From: an uncultured Alphaproteobacteria bacterium
GTDB taxonomy: Bacteria; Pseudomonadota; Alphaproteobacteria; GCA-2731375
Assembly: GCA_951812805.1 (NCBI GenBank)
Contig: CATOSZ010000003.1
Span: 1,938,557 to 2,002,556, forward strand
Length of the DNA stretch: 64,000 nucleotides
Direction of reading: 5' to 3'
A model generated the notes under the pieces. That model saw only the letters and a program-made list of their open reading frames with translations. It had not been told where the DNA came from and ran no database searches. This document shows positions 16,958-26,133 of this stretch, piece by piece; the first letter of the stretch is position 1, and every line of letters starts with the position of its first letter. The position numbers were made by a program, and so were the translations under genes.

Positions 16958-18406
16958 ATGCGGTGCAACATCGTCCAGCTCGCCGGGGTGGCGTTGGCCA
17001 CCCTGCTGTTCACGGCGCCGGCCGGCGCCGAGGAACAGCGCCTGGCCCTGCTGCTCAGCGCCGAGGACGAGAAGCGTATAGGCCGGGAGGAACATCCCAA
17101 GATCGTCGCCCAGTTCGGTGGCGTGTTCGACGATGCCGGCATCGGCGGCTGGATCGCGGACATGGGCGGGCGCCTGGTCGCCGCCTCGGAAATGAAGGGT
17201 GAGCGCTTCACCTTCACCGTGCTCGACAGCCCCGTGGTCAATGCTTTCGCGCTGCCCGGCGGCTATGTCTACGTGACCCGCGGGCTGTTGGCGCTGGCCA
17301 ACACGGAGGCCGAGGTCGCCGGCGTGCTCGCGCACGAGATCGGCCACATCACCGAACGGCACACGGCGGAGCGGGTGGACAGCGCCGCCGTCGCCAACAT
17401 CGCCAGCGTGCTGCTCGGCGCGGTGACCGGCAGCCAGGAGCTGGCGCAGATCGGCCAGGTCATCGGCGCGGGTGCGCTGGCGCAATACTCCCAGAGCCAG
17501 GAGCACGAGGCCGACCTGTCCGGCGTCAAATACATGTCGCGGGTCGGCTTCAACCCGCTGGCGCAAGCCGACTTCCTCTCCAGTCTGAACCGGGAACATC
17601 GGCTTTCCCGGCGGCTCGCCGGACGCGGCGGGGCGGGGCCGACGGACAATTTCTTCGCCTCCCACCCCAACACGCTGGAGCGGGTGCGCAGGGCCCGCAA
17701 GGCGGCGCTGAAGAAAGGCGGCCGCGGGCGCTATGGCCGGGGGGCGCTGCTTCGGCGCATCAACGGCATGATCTGGGGCGATTCGCCCGAACACGGCTAT
17801 ATCGACGGCCGCCGCTTTTCCCATCCGAAATTGCGCTTCACCTTCGAGGCGCCGGCGGGCTTCAAGCTGATCAACCAGCCGGACGCCGTCCAGGCGCAAG
17901 GGCCGAACGGCGCGAGCGTGCGTTTCGATCAGGCGTCCCGGCCACGCTATCGCCGTCCCGCGGCACATATCGAGCGCGAATGGGCGGCCAAGGCGCGGAT
18001 CCGCGCGTTGGAACGGATCGAGGTGAACGGCATGGACGCGGCGACGGCGCGCACACAGCTGAAGACCCGGAACGGCACCCTCGATGCCCGTCTGGTGGCG
18101 ATCCGCGCCGCCGACGGCGGGCTCTACCGCTTTCTGTTTCTCTCCCCGCCGCGCCGGACCGCGGCCCTGGCGCGCCCGTTCCGGCGCATGACGCACAGCT
18201 TCCGCCGCCTCTCGCGACGCGAGGCCGAGCGCCTGAAGCCGCTTCGCATCCGTGTTTTCAGTGTCGGCCCCGACGACACCGCCGCCCGTCTTGCCCGCCT
18301 GATGCGCGTGCCGGACAATCACGAGGCCCGCTTCCGCGTGCTGAACGCCCTGCCGCCCTCGGCCGTGTTGCGGCCGGGCGACAAGGTCAAGATCGTCACC
18401 GACTGA
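16958..18406 (+). CDS. Secreted M48-family zinc metallopeptidase
   Basis: A 482-aa protein. ATG 16958 follows AGGGGAGGAGG and starts a signal peptide (LAGVALATLLFTAPAGA). The zinc site HEIGHITERH and the third ligand in QEHEADLSGVKYMSR identify peptidase family M48 (BepA/YfgC-like periplasmic proteases that act on outer-membrane protein assembly). The last 200 residues form a second domain ending LRPGDKVKIV, which looks like a short LysM-like or SH3-type tail. The length matches BepA-like proteins, although no TPR is obvious. Substrate unknown. Confidence 0.88.
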   Translation: MRCNIVQLAGVALATLLFTAPAGAEEQRLALLLSAEDEKRIGREEHPKIVAQFGGVFDDAGIGGWIADMGGRLVAASEMKGERFTFTVLDSPVVNAFALPGGYVYVTRGLLALANTEAEVAGVLAHEIGHITERHTAERVDSAAVANIASVLLGAVTGSQELAQIGQVIGAGALAQYSQSQEHEADLSGVKYMSRVGFNPLAQADFLSSLNREHRLSRRLAGRGGAGPTDNFFASHPNTLERVRRARKAALKKGGRGRYGRGALLRRINGMIWGDSPEHGYIDGRRFSHPKLRFTFEAPAGFKLINQPDAVQAQGPNGASVRFDQASRPRYRRPAAHIEREWAAKARIRALERIEVNGMDAATARTQLKTRNGTLDARLVAIRAADGGLYRFLFLSPPRRTAALARPFRRMTHSFRRLSRREAERLKPLRIRVFSVGPDDTAARLARLMRVPDNHEARFRVLNALPPSAVLRPGDKVKIVTD

Positions 18407-18422
18407 AGGGGAAACGGCGCGC

Positions 18423-19679
18423 ATGACGACACCGCAATACGTAGCCATGATGGCCGACTACAACCAATGGCAAAACGAAAACCTCTACGGCGCCGCCGAC
18501 GGCCTGGGTGAGGACGAGAGACGGCGCGAGCAAGAATACTTCGCCGACGGACTGGCCGAGGACCTGATAACCGCCCTCTCCAGGTTCCGTAACCTCGACG
18601 TCGTGGCCCGGAACACCAGCTTCGCCTACAAGGGAACGTCGGCCGATATCAGAAAGGTCCGCGAGGAACTCGGCGTCGGATACGTGCTTGAAGGCAGCGT
18701 GCGGAAATCCGGCGAGCGTGCGCGGGTGACGGCCCAGCTGATCGACGCGAAGACCGGAAACCACGTGTGGGCCGAGAGGTACGATCGCCGGATTACCGAT
18801 ATCTTCGATCTGCAGGACGAGGTCACGGAGAAGATCGCGACGGCGATCGAGCCAGAGATCACAATCGTCGAGATCGAACGCGCGAAGTTGAAAAAGCCGG
18901 CGAGCGTCACGGCCTGGGATCTCTATCTGCGTGGTTTGCAGGGCTTTCACCTGGTGACCAAGGACGGCAACGTCGACGCCATTCGACAGCTGGAGGCGTC
19001 AATCGAACGGGAACCGGACTATGTTCCGGCACTCTCCGTTCTTTCCATGTGCCACACGTGCGACGCGCTCTTTCAATGGACGTCGAACCGCAGCCAGGCG
19101 ATCGACGCGGCGGGCGAACTCGCCCGCCGGGCCGTGTCCATCGATCCGAGCTGGCCCCAAGCCAATCTGGCCTTCAGTTGGTACTGCATGTTTTCCGAAC
19201 AGATGTCAGATGCGCTGAAGGCGGTTCGAACGGCGATCCGACAAGAGCCCAACTCCTACTTCGCGAAAGTCCACCTCGGCGGATGTCTGGCCTTCCTGGG
19301 CGAGACGGACGAGGCTTTCGAGGTCCTGGAGAGCGTCGCGGATTCCGGCCGTCGCGATCCCTGGCGTTGGCTCTGGTACATTCATCAAGGCTGCACGCAG
19401 TTTTCCGCGGGCCTATTCGCCGATGCCGTCGAAACCTGTAGCGCCGGCAAGCAGGTCCGGCGCAGCTGGCCTGGGTTCTATACCCTCTCCGCGGCGGCGG
19501 AGGCGCATCTGGGCAACAGGGACAACGCCGAACGGAACGTCCAAGGGATGCTGACCTACGTCCCGAGAATGTCCGTGCTCGGCATCAGCCGATATCCGAT
19601 GTTCGTATTGGATAAGGACATCCACAATCTAGTCGGAGGCCTACGTATGGCAGGTTTGCCTGAAACTCCGACAAACTAG
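18423..19679 (+). CDS. Chimeric gene: DinB-family N-terminus joined to TolB-like/TPR domain protein
   Basis: A 418-aa open frame. Residues 1 to about 36 (MADYNQWQNENLYGAADGL, then GEDERRRE) match the first helix of DinB-family four-helix proteins. From about residue 38 (EYFADGLAEDLITALSRF) it is a TolB-like domain such as the one after the cyclase domain of class III adenylate cyclase/TPR proteins (VARNTSFAYKG, GYVLEGSVRK, AQLIDAKTGNHVWAERYDR), followed by TPR-like helices (about 180-400). The usual start of the TolB-like domain (IAVLPF...) and the rest of DinB are missing. The frame is intact and its ATG follows the M48 gene by 16 bp. It is probably a recombination product; whether it is expressed is unknown. 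Confidence 0.72.
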   Translation: MTTPQYVAMMADYNQWQNENLYGAADGLGEDERRREQEYFADGLAEDLITALSRFRNLDVVARNTSFAYKGTSADIRKVREELGVGYVLEGSVRKSGERARVTAQLIDAKTGNHVWAERYDRRITDIFDLQDEVTEKIATAIEPEITIVEIERAKLKKPASVTAWDLYLRGLQGFHLVTKDGNVDAIRQLEASIEREPDYVPALSVLSMCHTCDALFQWTSNRSQAIDAAGELARRAVSIDPSWPQANLAFSWYCMFSEQMSDALKAVRTAIRQEPNSYFAKVHLGGCLAFLGETDEAFEVLESVADSGRRDPWRWLWYIHQGCTQFSAGLFADAVETCSAGKQVRRSWPGFYTLSAAAEAHLGNRDNAERNVQGMLTYVPRMSVLGISRYPMFVLDKDIHNLVGGLRMAGLPETPTN

Positions 19680-20010
19680 CCCCCTGCATGCGATTTACGC
19701 TCTGACAGGCTTCCGCGCTGGGTCACATGGACTAAACCGCTCACGCGGTAGTTTGTCGCGCGGTGTTGAGGCGCCTCCTGCGCCGGCAATCGGGGTGTCC
19801 GCTCCAATCGAGGCGGCACGTGTCTCGGGTGAGACGGCCGCGCTGAGGGGCCAGCTCGAACAATCTTCCAGGACCACGACGAATTTCGCGCCGGTGTGGG
19901 AAATCCCACAGAGGCCCGCATACGCCGCGTGGCAAGCTTCCCTCCGTCGACGCCAGTGTGGGTGTCGACAGCGTAACGGAGGGACCCGGTGATGATTTCA
20001 AGACCCCTAG
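19680..20010. other. Non-coding stretch between the chimeric gene and the IS1182-family element
   Basis: I recognise no gene here. It contains two short perfect inverted repeats: TGTGGGA-AA-TCCCACA near 19899-19914 and GTCGAC repeated about 18 bp apart near 19948. At its right end GGAGGG precedes an ATG at 19992 whose short reading frame is cut by the insertion element. Confidence 0.5.
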
Positions 20011-21554
20011 CAGCCTGTCGGACTTGAGCCGAGTTTCGAGATGAGATTCACTGTCACGGTCTGATTCTCTCCTGCGCGGTGATTTTGTGATGAGCAACTT
20101 TCGACAGGTTGACCGGGAGACCAGCTATCTTCTGCCGCCTTCGGTGGACGAATGGCTGCCTGATCGTCATCTGGCGCGCTTCGTGGTCGATGTGCTGGAG
20201 CAGCTGGATCTCTCTGCGTTCGTGAAGGCCTATCGTGGTTCGGGCTCGGCGGCGCATCACCCGAGCGTCCTGCTGGGCCTGCTGATCTACGGCTACGCGA
20301 CGGGGGTGCATTCCAGCCGGAAGCTGGAGCGGGCGAGCTATGATTCGGTGGCCTTCCGCTTCATCGCGGCAAACGACCACCCCGACCACGACACGATCGC
20401 CACGTTCCGCCGTCGCTTCCTGCCGCTGATCGAGGGGCTGTTCGTGCAGGTTCTGCTGCTGGCGCGGCAGGCCGGCATGCTGCAACTGGGCACGGTGGCG
20501 CTGGACGGGACGAAGATCCATGCCGACGCGAGCCGGCACAGCGCCCTGTCGTGGCAGCGTGCGGGCGAGATCGAAGCCCGGCTGCGGGCCGAGGTGGCGG
20601 AGTTGATGGCGTTGGCGGAAGCGGCGGACCGGTCCGAGGTTCCCGACGGCATGAGCGTGCCGGAGGAGCTGGCACGGCGCGAGGACCGGCTGGCGGCGAT
20701 CGCCGCGGCGAAGGCGGAGATCGAGGCGCGGGCGGCCGAGCGTCATGCGCGGGAGCAGGCGGAGTACGAAGAGAAGCTGGCAGCCCGCGAGGCGAAGGAA
20801 ACGCGGACCGGCCGCAAGCCGGGCGGGCGGCCACCGAAGCCGCCGGAGCCGGGGCCACGGGCGAAGGACCAGGTCAACCTGACGGACCCGGACTCGCGCA
20901 TCATGCCGGTGGCCGGCGGCGGCTTCGAGCAGTGCTACAACGCCCAGGCTGCGGTGGCCGCCGGCAGCCTGCTGGTGGTCAGCGCCGACGTGGTGCAGGC
21001 GGCGAACGACAAGCAGCAGATCGAACCGACGCTCGAAGCACTCGCCGGCCTGCCGGACGGGCTTGGCGAGGTCGAGACCCTGTTGGCGGACAGCGGCTAC
21101 TTCAGCCAGGCCAACGTCGAGGCCTGCGGGGAAGCGGAGATCGCGCCGCTGATCGCGCTCGGCCGGGAGCACCACCATCTTTCCTGGCGGGACCGCTTCG
21201 CCGAGGCGCCGCCAGCGCCCGAGGATCCGACGCCGCTCGAGGCGATGTGCCATCGCCTGGCCACACCCGAGGGCCGGGCGCTCTACGCGCTTCGCAAGCA
21301 GACGCCGGAGCCGGTGTTCGGCATCATCAAATCGGTGATGGGCTTGCGTCAGTTCAGCCTGCGCGGCCTCGACAAGGCGAAGGGGGAATGGACCTTGGCC
21401 ACGCTCTCCTGGAACATCAAGCGGATGTTCGTCCTCAGCCACGCCTGAACGGGCGGGCCAACCCGCGTTCGCAACTTCATGGGGGTAAATCCATGACATC
21501 GACGCCCGCCAAGCCAATCTTACCAATCCTTGCATGCCCGAGTCCGACAGGCTG
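20011..21554 (+). mobile_element. IS1182-family insertion sequence, complete, flanked by CTAG
   Basis: A 1544-bp element bounded by inverted repeats: left CAGCCTGTCGGACTTGAG, right (reverse complement) CAGCCTGTCGGACTCGGG, 16 of 18 identical. CTAG lies immediately outside both ends (20007-20010 and 21555-21558). It is either a 4-bp target duplication or, being palindromic, the outermost part of the repeats. One intact transposase gene fills it. The ends and frame look undamaged, so insertion is likely recent. Confidence 0.9.
20090..21448 (+). CDS. IS1182-family DDE transposase
   Basis: A protein of about 452 aa. The N-terminus (DRETSYLLPPSVDEWLPDRH) and the following helical block (LLGLLIYGYATGVHSSRKLE) are typical of IS1182/IS5-related transposases. 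A catalytic Asp lies in GTVALDGTKIHADAS, a second in ETLLADSGYFS, and the C-terminal block EPVFGIIKSVMGLRQFSLRG carries the Glu. A charged coiled segment (about 170-260) sits between the first and second catalytic residues. GTG 20087 is directly followed by ATG 20090; either may start it. The frame is full length, so it is probably active. Confidence 0.93.
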   Translation: MSNFRQVDRETSYLLPPSVDEWLPDRHLARFVVDVLEQLDLSAFVKAYRGSGSAAHHPSVLLGLLIYGYATGVHSSRKLERASYDSVAFRFIAANDHPDHDTIATFRRRFLPLIEGLFVQVLLLARQAGMLQLGTVALDGTKIHADASRHSALSWQRAGEIEARLRAEVAELMALAEAADRSEVPDGMSVPEELARREDRLAAIAAAKAEIEARAAERHAREQAEYEEKLAAREAKETRTGRKPGGRPPKPPEPGPRAKDQVNLTDPDSRIMPVAGGGFEQCYNAQAAVAAGSLLVVSADVVQAANDKQQIEPTLEALAGLPDGLGEVETLLADSGYFSQANVEACGEAEIAPLIALGREHHHLSWRDRFAEAPPAPEDPTPLEAMCHRLATPEGRALYALRKQTPEPVFGIIKSVMGLRQFSLRGLDKAKGEWTLATLSWNIKRMFVLSHA

Positions 21555-21669
21555 CTAGTCGCCACAGCCGGCCCCTGCGTCATCGACGGCGGTGGTCCAA
21601 AATTCTCCCAGGACGCCCACGCCGCCGTCGTCCGGGCCGGCTGGGCGCCGAATTTACGGTAGGCCGTGC

Positions 21670-23124
21670 TTACGTCTCCTCGGCGGCGAGTGGTGTGTCG
21701 CGCCATTCGTCGCCGAGGAGTTCCGGCTTCTCATAGCTCTCCAGATCCCGCCAGTGGTACTCGACGTCCTCGACATAAAGCCGCGCCGCCAGCGACCGGG
21801 CGAGCTGCAGCGCGCCTTGGCTGACGTCAGGGATGTCCCCGCTGAGCTTGCCGAGGGAAAGCATCGAGCCGTGATTGAAGCAATGCACGCGCGCCACCCC
21901 GGGCGCCTGCCCCGGCGCCCGCTCCTGAAAGGAAAAATCGCCCGACAAATAGGGGAAACCCGCCAGCACTTCGTCGGCCTCCGCGGCGGGCGGCGTATAG
22001 CGGTGGCGCCAGAGCGCGATCTCCTCGCCCCAGCCGGCGAACTCCGGCCGGCGGGCCGGTTCGACAGTGAAGCCGGTGGCGGCGATCAGGAAGTCGGCGG
22101 CGAGGCGCGCGCCCCGGCCGGTCTCCAGCCGGAGTTCCCCGCCCTCGACCCGGGCCTGGGCAATGTCCGCGTCGAAGTGAAAAAAGACATTGTCGTGCCG
22201 CCCGACCCGGAGGGTCGAGCCACGCGGCGCCGGCGTCTGGCAGGCGAGCGCATGCTGCATGAAGCGCCAACGCCATTCATCGGATAGCGTCTGGAAGCCG
22301 GCGGCGAAGCCGAGGTTGGCGACCCCCATCAGCTTGTTGACCCGCGGCATCTCCGCCCGCCGTGCCAACAGGCGCACCTCGCCGGCGCCGGCCTCCAGCG
22401 CCTCGGCCGCATTGTCGACGGCGGAGGCGCCGACGCCGATCACCACGACCCGCTTGCCGGCGAGGCGTGCGAAGTCGACCTGGTCGGAGCTGTGCGCCCA
22501 CGACGCACGCGGCAGGGCCTGGACGAAATCCGGCACATAAGCGCCGCCGATCCCGTCGCGACCGGTCGCCATCACCACCCGGCGCGCCCGCATCACCGTG
22601 CCGTCGGCGCGGGTGAGGGACAGCAGGTCGCCATCGGGCGCGATGCGGCGAACCTCGACGTCGTTCTCCACCGGCAGCGCCAGGGCCCGGCGGTACCAGA
22701 TCAGGTAATCCATCCAGGTCCCGGTCGGGATATGGCCGAGCGCGTCCCACGCCGCTTGGCCATAGGCGGCGGTGAACCAGGCGCGGAAGGTCAGGCTGGC
22801 CATGCCGCAGGCCGGCCCGACCAATTGTTTTGGCGAACGCAAGGTCTCCATCCGCGCCGTGGTCCGCCATGGCCCTTCCCGGCCGGCGGGCCGGCGATCG
22901 AGAATGCGGATATTGCGCACCCCCGACGACAGCAGGGCAAAACCGGCGGCGAGGCCGCACATGCCGGCACCGATGATCGCGACGTCCACCACGTCGGCAT
23001 GCGGGCGCGCCATCCACGCGGCGCCCGGGCGCAGCAGGTACTCAAGGTCGTCGTGCACGCGCGCCTCGAGCACGGCGAGGCCGTCGGCCGAGGGGATGGC
23101 GGGGAAGGTATGGCGGGGCGTCAT
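21670..23124 (-). CDS. FAD/NAD(P)-binding oxidoreductase (flavin monooxygenase-like)
   Basis: A 484-aa protein starting MTPRHTFPAIPSADGLAVLE. The FAD-binding Rossmann motif is VAIIGAGMCGLAAG (about 48-61) and a second dinucleotide motif KRVVVIGVGASAVDNAAEAL lies near residue 215-235, with LIAATGF near 350. This two-dinucleotide pattern is that of flavin-dependent monooxygenases and related NAD(P)H oxidoreductases. The longer open frame upstream has no supporting start. It is divergent from the 2OG oxygenase gene (76 bp), suggesting joint control of an oxidative pathway. Substrate unknown. Confidence 0.85.
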   Translation of the reverse strand: MTPRHTFPAIPSADGLAVLEARVHDDLEYLLRPGAAWMARPHADVVDVAIIGAGMCGLAAGFALLSSGVRNIRILDRRPAGREGPWRTTARMETLRSPKQLVGPACGMASLTFRAWFTAAYGQAAWDALGHIPTGTWMDYLIWYRRALALPVENDVEVRRIAPDGDLLSLTRADGTVMRARRVVMATGRDGIGGAYVPDFVQALPRASWAHSSDQVDFARLAGKRVVVIGVGASAVDNAAEALEAGAGEVRLLARRAEMPRVNKLMGVANLGFAAGFQTLSDEWRWRFMQHALACQTPAPRGSTLRVGRHDNVFFHFDADIAQARVEGGELRLETGRGARLAADFLIAATGFTVEPARRPEFAGWGEEIALWRHRYTPPAAEADEVLAGFPYLSGDFSFQERAPGQAPGVARVHCFNHGSMLSLGKLSGDIPDVSQGALQLARSLAARLYVEDVEYHWRDLESYEKPELLGDEWRDTPLAAEET

Positions 23125-23200
23125 GGGCCGCGACGCTACCACCGCGCTTGAAGTCGGCCAATGCGCTATGATGCCGCGAGGAAACGAGAGAGGCGAGACG

Positions 23201-24196
23201 ATGGTGGACGATTGGACCCTGCCGGTCATCGACCTGGCACCGCTGGCACAGGGCGCAGAGGGCCGCGCCCAAGTGGCGGCGGACCTGCGCGCGGCCTTCG
23301 AGGACGCGGGCTTTCTGATCCTGATCAACCACGGTGTCTCACCTGAACTGATCGAACGGACCTTCGCGGAAGCGAAGCGGTTCCACGCGCAGTCGATGGA
23401 AGCGAAGCACGCCGTGCTGATGAACGAGCACAACAACGGCTACATGGCGCTTAGCCGTTACAACGTGCACACCAGCCGGGTGAGCGAGGACGCCGCCAAG
23501 CCCGACCTGAACGAGGCCTTCTTCATCAAGCGGGAACGCCCGGCCGACGATCCGATGATTGTGGAGAACCGGCGCTTCGGCGGGCGCAACGAATGGCCAG
23601 CCGACCTGCCGGGGTTCCGCGAGGCGGTGCTGGACTATACCGACACGGTCGACGCGCTCGCCCGGCGCATGCTGCCGGCGCTGGCCGAGGCGCTCGATAT
23701 GCCGGACGATTTCTTCGACGCCGCCTTCGCCGAGAGCCAGTTCTCCTTCCGCATGTCGCACTATCCGAAGGTGGCGGCGCGGGAGGATGGCCAATACGGC
23801 ATCGCGCCGCACACCGACGCCAACTTCCTCACCTTCTTGGCGCAGTCGGGCGTGCCCGGCCTGCAGGTCCGCTCCCCCGCCGGCAACTGGCGCGACGTGC
23901 CGTTCGTGGAGAATTCCTTCGTCGTCAACAGCGGCGACATGCTGCACCGCTGGACCAACGGCCGCTTCAAGTCGACGCCGCACCGCGCGCTGCCGCCCCT
24001 CGACGGCGAGCGTTACGCCATCCCCTATTTCCTCGGGCCGCATCTGGATACGACGATCGCCTGCCTGCCGACCTGCCAGGGGCCGGACAATCCGCCCCGC
24101 TTTCCGCCCCTCACCTACGCCGACTACATGGCCTGGTGGTACGACGCCAACTATCCCCACGAGGAGCAGGGGGATCTGGTCGACGCGGCGGAATAG
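23201..24196 (+). CDS. 2-oxoglutarate/Fe(II)-dependent oxygenase, isopenicillin-N-synthase-like
   Basis: A 331-aa double-stranded beta-helix enzyme. The N-terminal block LPVIDLAPLA with GFLILINHGVSPELI is the DIOX_N signature; the iron ligands are His204 and Asp206 (APHTDANF) and His261 (STPHRAL), and the 2-oxoglutarate contact is in ERYAIPYFLGP. It would hydroxylate or oxidise a small molecule using O2 and 2-oxoglutarate. ATG 23201 follows GAGAGAGGCGAGACG. It is the first gene of a plus-strand set with the Rieske dioxygenase subunits (4-bp gap), so the three probably act in one route. Confidence 0.9.
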   Translation: MVDDWTLPVIDLAPLAQGAEGRAQVAADLRAAFEDAGFLILINHGVSPELIERTFAEAKRFHAQSMEAKHAVLMNEHNNGYMALSRYNVHTSRVSEDAAKPDLNEAFFIKRERPADDPMIVENRRFGGRNEWPADLPGFREAVLDYTDTVDALARRMLPALAEALDMPDDFFDAAFAESQFSFRMSHYPKVAAREDGQYGIAPHTDANFLTFLAQSGVPGLQVRSPAGNWRDVPFVENSFVVNSGDMLHRWTNGRFKSTPHRALPPLDGERYAIPYFLGPHLDTTIACLPTCQGPDNPPRFPPLTYADYMAWWYDANYPHEEQGDLVDAAE

Positions 24197-24200
24197 CGCC

Positions 24201-25505
24201 ATGGACGCCGCCAATCTCGACCGCCTCGTCGATACCGACCGGGTGCACCGCAGCGTCTACACCGACCCCGCCATTTTCGAATTGGAGATGGAGCGGATCT
24301 GGGGCCGGGCCTGGATCTTCGTCGGCCACGAAAGCCAGGTGGCCGAGGCCGGGCAATACTTCGCCACGACGATCGGCCGCCAGCCGGTGATGATGACCCG
24401 CGACGAGGCGGGCGGCCTGCACGTCCTCTTCAACCGCTGCGCCCACAAGGGCGCGCGGCTGGTCGGCGAAGGCGCCGGCCGGGCCGACAAGGCGATCCGC
24501 TGCTGCTATCACGGCTGGCGCTTCGGCCTCGACGGGCGGCTACTGTCGATCCCGATGGCCGACGGCTACGACGGCACCCGCTTCGGCAAGGGCTGCCCGG
24601 AGGCGGACGTGCAGCCGCTGTCCCGCGCCGAAAGCTACCGCGGCTTCGTCTTCGCCAGCCTGGCAGCGGAAGGCCCGGGCCTGGTCGCGTGGCTGGGCGG
24701 GGCCGCCTCCTCCATCGACAACATGGTCGACCGGGCGCCCGGCGGCGACCTGGAAGTGACCGGCGGCGTGCTGCGCTTCGAGCACGACAGCAACTGGAAG
24801 TTCTTCGTCGAAAACCTGAACGACCTGATGCACCCGATGGTCGTGCACCAGTCCTCCAGCCTGACGGCGCGCGACGTCGCCAAGGCGGAATTGGGCCCCG
24901 AGGCCACGATGCCGCCGGCCCTGCAGATCATCGCCCCCTTCACCGAGAGCTATCGCTTCTTCGACGAGATGGGCCTGCACGCCTTCGAATGGGGGCATGG
25001 CTATTCCGGCGGCAAGACCTCGATCCATGCCAAGTATTCCGACGTACCGGAATACAACGCGGCGATGGAGGCGGCCTATGGGCCCGAGCGGGTGGCGGAG
25101 ATCTTCGCGGTCAACCGGCACAACACGGTCTTCTACCCGAGCGCCACGATCAAGGGGCCGATCCAGACCATGCGGATCGTCAAACCGCTGGCCGTGGACC
25201 GCACGGTGATCGAGTCCTGGACCTTCCGCCTGAAGGGCGCGCCGGACGAGCTGCTGCGCCGCTCCATCCTCTATTGCAACCTGATCAACTCCTCCGCCAA
25301 CCTGGTCGGCCCGGACGACCAGGAAGCCTATCGCCGCCAGCAGCAGGGCCTGCGCGCCGAGGGGGCCGAATGGGTGGCCATGCACCGCGACCTCGGCCGA
25401 GAGGAGGACCTGGGCGAGGGCCACCTCTATGCCAAGGGCTCCAGCGACCTCGCCTTCCGCAACCAGTTTCGCGCCTGGAAACGCTATATGGCCGGCGTGG
25501 CATGA
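24201..25505 (+). CDS. Rieske non-heme iron dioxygenase, alpha subunit
   Basis: A 434-aa large subunit. The Rieske 2Fe-2S ligands are Cys-x-His in NRCAHKGARL and Cys-x-x-His in RCCYHGWRFG (about 80-105). The mononuclear iron site is the D-x2-H-x4-H pattern in NDLMHPMVVHQ (about residue 210-220). Family members hydroxylate aromatic or heterocyclic rings in the cytoplasm with electrons from a ferredoxin and reductase. No dedicated ferredoxin gene is nearby; the divergent FAD protein is only a weak reductase candidate. The stop overlaps the beta-subunit start (ATGA), fixing both. Substrate unknown. Confidence 0.93.
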   Translation: MDAANLDRLVDTDRVHRSVYTDPAIFELEMERIWGRAWIFVGHESQVAEAGQYFATTIGRQPVMMTRDEAGGLHVLFNRCAHKGARLVGEGAGRADKAIRCCYHGWRFGLDGRLLSIPMADGYDGTRFGKGCPEADVQPLSRAESYRGFVFASLAAEGPGLVAWLGGAASSIDNMVDRAPGGDLEVTGGVLRFEHDSNWKFFVENLNDLMHPMVVHQSSSLTARDVAKAELGPEATMPPALQIIAPFTESYRFFDEMGLHAFEWGHGYSGGKTSIHAKYSDVPEYNAAMEAAYGPERVAEIFAVNRHNTVFYPSATIKGPIQTMRIVKPLAVDRTVIESWTFRLKGAPDELLRRSILYCNLINSSANLVGPDDQEAYRRQQQGLRAEGAEWVAMHRDLGREEDLGEGHLYAKGSSDLAFRNQFRAWKRYMAGVA

Positions 25506-25993
25506 GCACCGCGGACCTCGCCCGCCATCACCAGGTCTCGCAGTTTCTCTTCCACGAGGCCCGCCTGTTGGACGAACGGCGCTGGGACGAATGGGCGGAC
25601 CTCTTCACCGAAGACGGCGTCTACTGGGCGCCGGCCGCACACGACCAGCCGGACGCCGATTTCCACGTCTCGCTGATCCACGACGACGCGCTGCTGCGCA
25701 AGGTCCGCATCGCCCGCTTCGCCGACCCCAACGCCTTTGCCCTGCAACCCTTTCCCCGCACCGCCCATCTCATCACCAACGTGATGATCGACGAAGACGA
25801 CGCGACGATGGGCCGCCTGCTCACCACCTCCCGCTTCGCCATGTTCGAATTCCGCGCCGACGCGCAGCGGATTTACGGCGGCGCCTATCGGCATGAACTG
25901 GTGGTGGACGGCGAGGACTTCCGCATTGTCCGCAAGACGGCGACGCTGGTCGATTGCGAGGGGTTGCAGGAGACGGTGGGGGTTTATTTTTGA
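25502..25993 (+). CDS. Rieske dioxygenase, beta (small) subunit
   Basis: A 163-aa protein of the SnoaL/NTF2-like fold used by small subunits of ring-hydroxylating dioxygenases: FLFHEARLLDERRWDEWADLF, then DGVYWAPA, HLITNVMI and ELVVDGEDFRIVRKTATL. It is structural, packing against the alpha subunit in an alpha3beta3 complex. It is translationally coupled to the alpha gene and ends the oxygenase set. Right after it the sequence becomes non-coding and an IS21-family element begins about 140 bp downstream. Confidence 0.92.
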   Translation: MSTADLARHHQVSQFLFHEARLLDERRWDEWADLFTEDGVYWAPAAHDQPDADFHVSLIHDDALLRKVRIARFADPNAFALQPFPRTAHLITNVMIDEDDATMGRLLTTSRFAMFEFRADAQRIYGGAYRHELVVDGEDFRIVRKTATLVDCEGLQETVGVYF

Positions 25994-26133
25994 GGGGGTT
26001 GGATTCAAGAGTTCGGGGCGATCGAAATCGCCGGTCAGCGTCGATGGTCACAAACGGTGGTATTCGAACCGACTCAGAAACTCCTTCGAGATCTCGTCGC
26101 GTGTCAGTAGGGTGGGCCAATCTCGCTGCCCGC
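25994..26133. other. Left flank of IS21-family element; possible gene remnant
   Basis: There is a 6-bp hairpin GGCGAT-CGAA-ATCGCC (26017-26032) without a T tract. On the minus strand, about 28 codons open toward the element end with a stop at 26048-26050 and read WPTLLTRDEISKEFLSRF near their end. This may be the tail of a gene cut by the insertion; I cannot identify it. Confidence 0.3.

Noticed and set aside
15341..18448. Minus-strand open frame of 1035 codons opposite the ligase and peptidase genes
   Set aside because: Shadow of high-GC third codon positions; no family resemblance.
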